Positions 58,206 to 64,000 of a DNA stretch of 64,000 bases are shown piece after piece. Source of the DNA: Pseudomonas frederiksbergensis (GTDB lineage: Bacteria; Pseudomonadota; Gammaproteobacteria; Pseudomonadales; Pseudomonadaceae); the NCBI RefSeq assembly GCF_003732705.1, contig NZ_MOBR01000002.1:186001-250000 (forward strand), in the 5' to 3' direction. The notes under the pieces were generated by a model. That model was not told the origin of the DNA and ran no database searches. It saw nothing but the letters and a program-made list of their open reading frames with translations. Position numbers and translations under genes: made by a program. The stretch's first letter is position 1; each line of letters starts with the position of its first letter.

Positions 58206-58798
58206 TACAGAACGCCCTTGGTCGATGGCATTTGCCCGGCCATGCGGTCATCCAGCTCTACCGCCATGCGCAATGCACGGCCGAACGCCTTGAACACGGT
58301 TTCGATCTGGTGGTGGGTGTTGGTGCCGCGCAGGTTGTCGATGTGCAGGCTGACGAGCGCATGGTTGACGAAGCCCTGGAAGAATTCCTGGAACAGATCA
58401 ACGTCGAAGCCGCCCACGGTGGCGCGGGTGTAGGGAACGTGCATCTGCAGGCCAGGACGGCCGGAGAAGTCGATCACCACGCGCGACAGCGCTTCATCGA
58501 GCGGCACGTAGGCATGGCCGTAACGACGGATGCCTTTCTTGTCGCCGATGGCTTTGGCAAAGGCTTGACCCAAAGTGATACCGACGTCTTCCACCGTGTG
58601 GTGGTCGTCGATATGCAGGTCGCCCTTGCTGACAATATCCAGGTCGATCAGCCCGTGACGGGCGATCTGGTCCAGCATGTGCTCAAGAAAAGGAACACCG
58701 ATATCAAATCGGGCCTTTCCGGTGCCATCCAGGTTGATCGAGGCTTTGATCTGGGTTTCCAGAGTGTCGCGCTCGACTGACGCCTTACGTTCGGCCAT
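58205..58798 (-). CDS. hisB: Imidazoleglycerol-phosphate dehydratase
   Basis: 197-residue Mn-dependent dehydratase, IGP to imidazole acetol phosphate; monofunctional (no phosphatase domain). ATG at 58798 with GGAG 6 nt upstream; a GTG one codon earlier is a weaker option. Metal-binding motifs [10 protein letters not shown] near residue 70 and VNHALVSLH near 167. First gene of hisB-hisH-DUF2164-hisA-hisF. Confidence 0.96.
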   Translation of the reverse strand: MAERKASVERDTLETQIKASINLDGTGKARFDIGVPFLEHMLDQIARHGLIDLDIVSKGDLHIDDHHTVEDVGITLGQAFAKAIGDKKGIRRYGHAYVPLDEALSRVVIDFSGRPGLQMHVPYTRATVGGFDVDLFQEFFQGFVNHALVSLHIDNLRGTNTHHQIETVFKAFGRALRMAVELDDRMAGQMPSTKGVL

Positions 58799-58955
58799 CA
58801 CCAGCTCCGCAAAATCATTGGGCGAAAAAGGCAGCCATTATAGGGGCGCGGGGCCGAAACAGAAACACGAGAGGTGATATGGCTGACGGATAGAACGCCC
58901 GGCTGTCGCGGGTAGACATGTCCATACAAGCGGATTTGCGGACGCCTCAAACAAA

Positions 58956-59045
58956 TGTGGGAGCGAGCCTGCTCGCGAAGAGGCCTTCACATTCAACATT
59001 TCTGTCGACTGTCAGACCGCATTCGCGAGCAGGCTCGCTCCCACA
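58956..59045. repeat. REPIN, family C
   Basis: Perfect 24-bp inverted ends, left TGTGGGAGCGAGCCTGCTCG and right its complement, with a loop of about 40 nt. Between hisB's upstream region and the MFS transporter stop. Confidence 0.93.
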
Positions 59046-59066
59046 GGGGTAGTGCGCTTGCTTAAC

Positions 59067-60731
59067 TTAGTGGAACAGAACCGCCGTTTTCTGCAAGGTC
59101 ACCCACACACCCCATGCCAACGGAATCCCCACCACCAGCCACGCAGCAATCGCCAACGGCTTGCTGCCCGGCGCGGCTTTCCACTCCAGCACGGTGCTGC
59201 TGTCAGCACCTTTGTCGTGGCCCAGCGCCTGTTCGGCGGCCAGTTCAGCGTCGGTCATGAAGTATTTGTCGGCCACCGGACGCACCAGCAGGTTGCACAG
59301 GAAGCCCAGCACCAGCAGGCCCGCGAGGATGTACAGCGTGATGTCGTAAGCGGCGGCACGTTCAACGCCGATGCTCAGTTGATACTCACGCAGGTAGTTC
59401 ACCAACACCGGACCCAACACGCCCGCCGCCGCCCACGCCGTCAACAGACGACCATGGATCGCGCCGACCATTTGCGTACCAAACAGGTCAGCCAGGTAAG
59501 CCGGCACGGTCGCAAAACCACCGCCGTACATCGACAGGATGATGCAGAACGCCGCCACGAACAGCGCCACGTTGCCCAGGTGACCTAGGTTCGGGATCAA
59601 CGCGTACAGGGCGAAGCCCAGGGCAAAGAACACGAAATAGGTGTTTTTACGACCCAGGTAATCGGAGAACGAAGCCCAGAAGAACCGGCCACCGATGTTG
59701 AACAGGCTCAGCAAACCGGTGAAACCGGCCGCAATCGCTGCGATCGAAGCCAGTTGCCCGGCGTCCAGCTTGCCGAATGGCAGGTCAACACCGATCAATT
59801 TACCGCCGAACACTTCCTGCAACAGTGGCGAAGCCATGCCGAGGATGCCGATACCAGCGGATACGTTCAGGCACAGCACCAGCCATACCAGACGGAATTG
59901 CGGGGTTTTCCAAGCGACGTTCACGTGAACGTGGCGATGAGTGATCATCGCGTTCGCCACTTTCTTCGCCGGAGCGGTCCAGCCCTCAGGCTTCCAGCCG
60001 GTTGGCGGAACGCGGTAGGACAGTGCGCCACCGATCATGAACACGAAGTAGATCGCGGCCATCACCAGGAAGCTCTGCCATACGCCCACGCCGGTCGGCG
60101 AAGCGAAGTGGCTCATCAAGGCTGCGGCCAGCGGAGCACCGACCATCGCGCCACCACCGAAACCCATGATCGCCATGCCCGTCGCCATGCCGCGCTTGTC
60201 CGGGAACCACTTGATCAGGGTCGAGACCGGCGAGATGTAACCCAGGCCCAGGCCGATACCGCCAATGACCCCGGAGCCGATCCACATCAGCCAGATCTGG
60301 TGGGTATAAATCCCCAGCGCCGAAATCAGCAGGCCACCGCACCAGCACAGTGCCGATACCACACCGGCCTTGCGCGGCCCGGCGTGTTCCAGCCAGCCGC
60401 CCCAGATCGCTGCCGAACAGCCGAGGAAGATGAAGAACAGGGTGTAGATCCAGCCGAGCATCGAGATCGGCCAGTCGCATTGGGACGAGAAGATTTGCGA
60501 GATGAAACTCATGTCCGGCGCGCAAGCCACCGGAGCGGTGACGCCCAGGGCCTTGGACAGCGGCAACCAGAACACCGAGAAGCCGTAGGCCATGCCGATG
60601 CAAAGGTGAATGGCCAACGCGGCCGGTGGTACCAGCCAACGGTTGAAACCGGGCTTGGCGATGATGCGTTCCTTGGACAGGAACGCGGGCTGGGCGGCTA
60701 TGACGCCGTCCGCCGTGATGCTCGTGCTCAT
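59067..60731 (-). CDS. MFS transporter, OFA (oxalate/formate antiporter) family
   Basis: 554 residues from the ATG at 60731 (GGGGGA 6 nt upstream). About 12 membrane segments plus a large central loop. OFA signatures: RWLVPPAALAIHLCIGMAYG near residue 46, GIGLGLGYISPVSTLIKWFP near 160, DKRGMATGMAIMGFGGGAM near 180, and NIGGRFFWASFSDYLGRK near 350. Substrate unknown; probably a small carboxylate such as formate, oxalate or pyruvate. Isolated between a REPIN and a long palindrome. Confidence 0.9.
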   Translation of the reverse strand: MSTSITADGVIAAQPAFLSKERIIAKPGFNRWLVPPAALAIHLCIGMAYGFSVFWLPLSKALGVTAPVACAPDMSFISQIFSSQCDWPISMLGWIYTLFFIFLGCSAAIWGGWLEHAGPRKAGVVSALCWCGGLLISALGIYTHQIWLMWIGSGVIGGIGLGLGYISPVSTLIKWFPDKRGMATGMAIMGFGGGAMVGAPLAAALMSHFASPTGVGVWQSFLVMAAIYFVFMIGGALSYRVPPTGWKPEGWTAPAKKVANAMITHRHVHVNVAWKTPQFRLVWLVLCLNVSAGIGILGMASPLLQEVFGGKLIGVDLPFGKLDAGQLASIAAIAAGFTGLLSLFNIGGRFFWASFSDYLGRKNTYFVFFALGFALYALIPNLGHLGNVALFVAAFCIILSMYGGGFATVPAYLADLFGTQMVGAIHGRLLTAWAAAGVLGPVLVNYLREYQLSIGVERAAAYDITLYILAGLLVLGFLCNLLVRPVADKYFMTDAELAAEQALGHDKGADSSTVLEWKAAPGSKPLAIAAWLVVGIPLAWGVWVTLQKTAVLFH

Positions 60732-61060
60732 TGTGTATCCCCCAATTATTAGTATGGTTCGCCAGCCACTCCTCACCCTCAGCCTTTATGCACGCAGACA
60801 TGACCTTTTTTTCGAGTGAAACCCATTTGGCGTGACATTAAGTCGCAGAAGGACGGACGAACCTGCAGAGGTTACCATTTGCTCGTGACAGAAAAACCAA
60901 ACTGACATCACCTTTTGTATGTCATGTGATCTCTTTCTTTTGTAGGAGCTGCCGAAGGCTGCGATCTTTTGATTTTTTTGTAACCGAAGAAAGATCAAAA
61001 GATCGCAGCCTTCGGCAGCTCCTACAGGTCGATATCTATACCCATCTGACAGGAACCGCC
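60732..61060. other. MFS transporter-panZ intergenic region
   Basis: 329 bases without a gene between divergent genes. The first 200 nt (upstream of the transporter) show no motif I can name; the rest is the family D palindrome and a 34-nt leader before panZ with AGGAA near the start. Confidence 0.7.
60941..61026. repeat. Long perfect palindrome (family D)
   Basis: Two perfect 33-bp arms, beginning TGTAGGAGCTGCCGAAGGCT, separated by a 20-nt loop. Different family from A-C although it shares the TGTAGGAGC tip with family B. Single copy in the window. Confidence 0.93.
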
Positions 61061-61465
61061 ATGCCGATCATTGTCGAGCCGCTGAACGAAGCCTCTTACC
61101 AGGATCAGCAAGATCTGCAAAAGATCTATCGCGACGCGCCGGATTGGCTGTTTGCGCCATTTGCCGGTGAAGTGCAGTTGATTGAGGGATGCCTGCGGGA
61201 CGGCTCGCTGATCGCCGGGCGCTTCAATGATCGACTGCTGGGCGCAGGGCGTCTGCAGCGACAACAGGACGTCTGGCACTTGTCTCAAATTTGCGTGCGA
61301 AAAATTACCCGTCGCCGTGGGGTGGCGGAACGTCTGGTGAGCGAAGCGCAGAAAATGGCGTTGCAATCGGGCGCGATATTACGGTTGCTGGCGCCTGCCG
61401 GGCACCTGGAAGCCCAGGCACTGGCGGCGAAACTGAACGTGCCGCTGGATGTGCTGCCCATATGA
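61061..61465 (+). CDS. panZ: PanZ/PanM-like acetyl-CoA-sensing GNAT protein
   Basis: 134 residues from the ATG at 61061 (AGGAA upstream). Resembles E. coli PanZ, which binds PanD and promotes its self-cleavage in a CoA-dependent way: YQDQQDLQKIY near residue 12, AGRFNDRLLGAGRL near 50, and the acetyl-CoA site ICVRKITRRRGVAERLV near 76. The usual Gly of RRGxG is Ala here (RRGVAE). Upstream coding extension runs into the palindrome and is excluded. panD is not in the window. Confidence 0.82.
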   Translation: MPIIVEPLNEASYQDQQDLQKIYRDAPDWLFAPFAGEVQLIEGCLRDGSLIAGRFNDRLLGAGRLQRQQDVWHLSQICVRKITRRRGVAERLVSEAQKMALQSGAILRLLAPAGHLEAQALAAKLNVPLDVLPI

Positions 61466-61541
61466 ACTGACCGGTCATCAGTTTCGGAGCGCTATACTCC
61501 CCGGCTAAATTTTGAATTCGACTAACTACAAGGACTCGCCC

Positions 61542-63773
61542 ATGAAAGCGTTCGGCAAAATCCTGGGTCTGGTACTTCTCGGGCTGTTGCTGATCATTGT
61601 GGCGCTGGGCTTTGCCCTGACCCACCTCTTCGATCCCAACGACTATAAAGACGAGATTCGCCAGATTGCCCGCGACAAGGCCCACATCGAGCTGACGCTC
61701 AATGGCGACATCGGGTGGAGCCTGTTCCCGTGGCTGGGCCTGGAATTGCACGAAGCCAGTGTCGCGACCCTGGTCAAACCCACCGAACCGTTCGCTGACC
61801 TGCAGATGCTCGGCCTGTCGGTGCGCGTGCTGCCGCTGCTGCGCCGCGAAGTGCAGATGAGCGACGTACGCGTCGAAGGCCTGAACCTGCGCCTGAATCG
61901 CGACAAGGATGGCCACGGCAACTGGGAAGACATCGGCAAGATCCCGGCACCGGCCAATACGGACGCGACCCCGCCTGCGGTTCCCGCCGGCGAACCTGCA
62001 CCCGAAGCCCCTGTCGTCGCGGAAAAACCACCGCAACCCATCCGTCTGGACATCGACAGCCTGACCGTGAACAACGCGCGGGTTGAATACAACGATGAAA
62101 AAACCGGCAAGAGCTACACCGCCGAAAGCATCCAGATGAGCACCGGTGCGGTTCACGACTCGACCAATATTCCGCTCAAGCTCACCGCATTCCTGTCCTC
62201 CAACCAGCCTGCACTGCGAGTGCGTACCGAGCTGAACGGTGAGTTACGCATTGCCCGCGCGCTCCAGCGCTACCAATTCGAAGACATGAAACTGTCGGGC
62301 GAAGTGACCGGTGATCCGTTGCAAGGCAAGGCCATGACCTTTGCCGCCCAAGGCCAGTTACTGCTGGATAAAGCAGCAAACGTCGCCGAATGGACCGGCA
62401 TCAAGATCTCCGCCAACCAGTTGCGCGCTCTGGGTGAACTGAAGGTCAACGACCTCGACAAGACACCGCAAATCAACGGTGGCCTGTCGATTGCCCAGTT
62501 TGATTTGGCCAAATTCGTCGACAGCATCGGCCAGAAACTCCCGGCCATGGCCGAGGGTAGCCTGAGTAAAGTCGAGCTGGTCAGCCGTCTGGCCGGCACG
62601 CCGACCAGCCTGTCCTTCGATAACATCAACCTGAAGGTCGACGACAGCACCTTCAGCGGCCGTATCGCCGTCGAAGACTTTGCCAAACAATCGCTGCGGG
62701 CAATCCTCAAGGCTGACACGTTCAACGTCGACCGTTACCTGCCGCCCAAATCCGCCGAAGCCAACAGCGCCACGCAAGTGCGTCAGGCCGAAGTGGCCAG
62801 CACCGAAGCCGACGCCATGGCCGGTGCGGGCAGCACGCCGTTGCCGGAATCACCGACCAAAGGCGCGTGGAGCTCCGAGCGCCTGTTGCCGGTGGAGCGT
62901 CTGGCCAAACTCGACGTGGACGCCGACCTGACCTTCGGCCAGTTGACCCTCGACAAACTGCCGATCCAAAACGCAGCGCTCAAGGCTAACGGCCAGGGCG
63001 GCCTGCTGACCCTGGAAAACCTGCGCGGTGACTTGTACAACGGCAACTTCGAAGCCAAGGGCACGCTGGATGTGCGTCAGCAGGTACCAGCGCTGAGCAT
63101 GCAAACCCGCATCACCAAGGTGCCGGTGGAAAAAATTCTCGAAAGCCAGGGCAAGAACCCTCCAGTCAAAGGCCTGGTGACGCTCACCAGTGCGCTGACC
63201 GGCAGCGGCAACAGCCAGAAAGCGCTGATCGAGACCCTCAACGGCAACGCCAGTTTTGTCATCAACAACGGCGTGCTGCTCAACGCCAACCTTGAGCAAC
63301 AACTGTGCAAAGGCATCGCCACCCTGAACCGCAAAACTCTCAGCGGCGAACCGCGGGGCAAGGACACGCCGTTCCAGGAGCTCAAGGGCAACCTGACGTT
63401 CCGCAACGGCGTGGCGAGCAATCCTGACATGAAAGTGCGCATCCCGGGCATGACCGTCAATGGTGACGGCGACGTCGATCTGCGCGTGCTGGGCATGGAC
63501 TATCGCGTCGGCATCATCGTTGAAGGCGACACCAGCGCGCTGCCTGATCCGGCCTGCCAGGTTGGCGAGAAATACGTCGGCATCGAGTGGCCGCTGCGCT
63601 GCCGTGGCCCGCTGGAACTGGGCGCCAAGGCGTGCCGCGTGGACAACGAGCGCATGGGCCAGGTCGCCGCCAAACTGGCCGGAGAAAAGCTCAGTGACAA
63701 AATCGACGAGAAGCTCGGCGACAAAGTCAGCCCGGAACTGAAAAACGCATTGAAGGGGCTGTTCAAGCGATGA
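61542..63773 (+). CDS. asmA: AsmA family protein
   Basis: 743 residues from the ATG at 61542 (AAGGA upstream). N-terminal membrane anchor (about residues 7-27, [19 protein letters not shown]) followed by [18 protein letters not shown], typical of AsmA; a long beta-rich periplasmic domain, and a C-terminal part with LQMQTR-like repeats. AsmA-like proteins belong to the bridge-type lipid transport group at the envelope. mutY overlaps its stop by 4 nt. Confidence 0.94.
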   Translation: MKAFGKILGLVLLGLLLIIVALGFALTHLFDPNDYKDEIRQIARDKAHIELTLNGDIGWSLFPWLGLELHEASVATLVKPTEPFADLQMLGLSVRVLPLLRREVQMSDVRVEGLNLRLNRDKDGHGNWEDIGKIPAPANTDATPPAVPAGEPAPEAPVVAEKPPQPIRLDIDSLTVNNARVEYNDEKTGKSYTAESIQMSTGAVHDSTNIPLKLTAFLSSNQPALRVRTELNGELRIARALQRYQFEDMKLSGEVTGDPLQGKAMTFAAQGQLLLDKAANVAEWTGIKISANQLRALGELKVNDLDKTPQINGGLSIAQFDLAKFVDSIGQKLPAMAEGSLSKVELVSRLAGTPTSLSFDNINLKVDDSTFSGRIAVEDFAKQSLRAILKADTFNVDRYLPPKSAEANSATQVRQAEVASTEADAMAGAGSTPLPESPTKGAWSSERLLPVERLAKLDVDADLTFGQLTLDKLPIQNAALKANGQGGLLTLENLRGDLYNGNFEAKGTLDVRQQVPALSMQTRITKVPVEKILESQGKNPPVKGLVTLTSALTGSGNSQKALIETLNGNASFVINNGVLLNANLEQQLCKGIATLNRKTLSGEPRGKDTPFQELKGNLTFRNGVASNPDMKVRIPGMTVNGDGDVDLRVLGMDYRVGIIVEGDTSALPDPACQVGEKYVGIEWPLRCRGPLELGAKACRVDNERMGQVAAKLAGEKLSDKIDEKLGDKVSPELKNALKGLFKR

Positions 63774-64000
63774 GAGCCGAGCAGTTTTCATCGGCGGTGC
63801 TGGATTGGTACGACCGCCACGGCCGCCACGATTTGCCCTGGCAACAGGGCATCACCCCGTATCGGGTGTGGGTCTCGGAAATCATGTTGCAGCAGACCCA
63901 GGTCAGCACCGTGCTGAATTACTTCGACCGGTTCATGGCTTCGCAGCCGACGGTCGAAGCCCTGGCCGCCGCGCCGGAAGACGAAGTGCTGCACCTGTGG
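63770..64000 (+). CDS. mutY: A/G-specific adenine glycosylase, 3' end cut by window edge
   Basis: 77 codons visible. Base-excision-repair enzyme removing A opposite 8-oxoG. Start ATG overlaps the asmA stop (ATGA). Seen: [35 protein letters not shown] with the catalytic Glu, and [12 protein letters not shown]. The family has about 355 residues, with the HhH-GPD and Fe-S parts outside the window. Confidence 0.95.
   Translation, partial: MRAEQFSSAVLDWYDRHGRHDLPWQQGITPYRVWVSEIMLQQTQVSTVLNYFDRFMASQPTVEALAAAPEDEVLHLW

Noticed and set aside
1..64000. Prophage, integrative element, defence island, insertion sequence, rRNA or tRNA genes
   Set aside because: No integrase, transposase, restriction, toxin-antitoxin or structural RNA signatures were seen; the gene order is that of the core Pseudomonas chromosome.

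Overview
The window is chromosomal DNA from a Pseudomonas of the fluorescens group. This is inferred from the gene content and order (opgGH, dtd, the hut cluster, fbp, typA-thiI-glnA-ntrBC, secB, gpmI-envC-ctpA, hisBHAF, asmA-mutY), the high-GC codon use, and several families of REP/REPIN palindromes of the type common in that group. It is almost entirely core genome. I see no prophage, insertion sequence, CRISPR array, rRNA or tRNA gene.

Layout. Positions 1-6965 (minus strand) hold the osmoregulated periplasmic glucan genes opgG and opgH (opgH cut by the window edge), dtd, a proline iminopeptidase and an HSL-type esterase. Positions 7122-23192 are the histidine utilisation region. On the minus strand, in transcription order, lie hutC, hutD, hutU, an NCS1 permease, an ABC importer (hutX, hutW, hutV), an HAL-like paralogue, hutH, hutI and hutG, followed by a separate choline/betaine-type binding protein. 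hutF is divergent on the plus strand. HutC-type operators lie upstream of hutU and between hutC and hutF, and hutU has a -24/-12 promoter whose expected start point falls inside the HutC operator. Positions 23318-36799 hold a lipocalin, a small lipoprotein, a chemoreceptor with an amino-acid-type dCache domain, a DUF924 protein, fbp, a DUF3999/DUF2339 membrane pair, glycogen phosphorylase and a YkgJ-type Cys-cluster protein. Positions 36989-46301 hold typA, thiI, glnA, two DUF4124 proteins and ntrBC. Positions 46700-46961 contain a tandem-repeat small RNA that I identify as nrsZ. Positions 46957-54630 hold a hypothetical protein, trmL, secB, grxC, a rhodanese-like protein, gpmI, envC, ctpA and a polysaccharide deacetylase-like protein. 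Positions 54750-64000 hold an orphan binding protein, hisF-hisA-DUF2164-hisH-hisB, an OFA-type MFS transporter, panZ, asmA and the start of mutY.

How the genes work together. A large part of the window concerns nitrogen. Histidine and urocanate are imported and degraded by the five-step pathway (HutH, HutU, HutI, then HutF and HutG). GlnA assimilates the ammonia. NtrB/NtrC sense nitrogen status and act through sigma-54 promoters, for which I see good matches before glnA and nrsZ, a good one before hutU and a plausible one before ntrB.

Most notable items: the HAL paralogue next to the ABC importer precisely lacks the Ala-Ser-Gly triad that forms the MIO cofactor; the nrsZ locus has three tandem modules and lies antisense to the predicted 3' end of the neighbouring mRNA; an approximately 105-bp composite palindrome occurs eleven times; and several REPIN families occupy the junctions of the hut operon.
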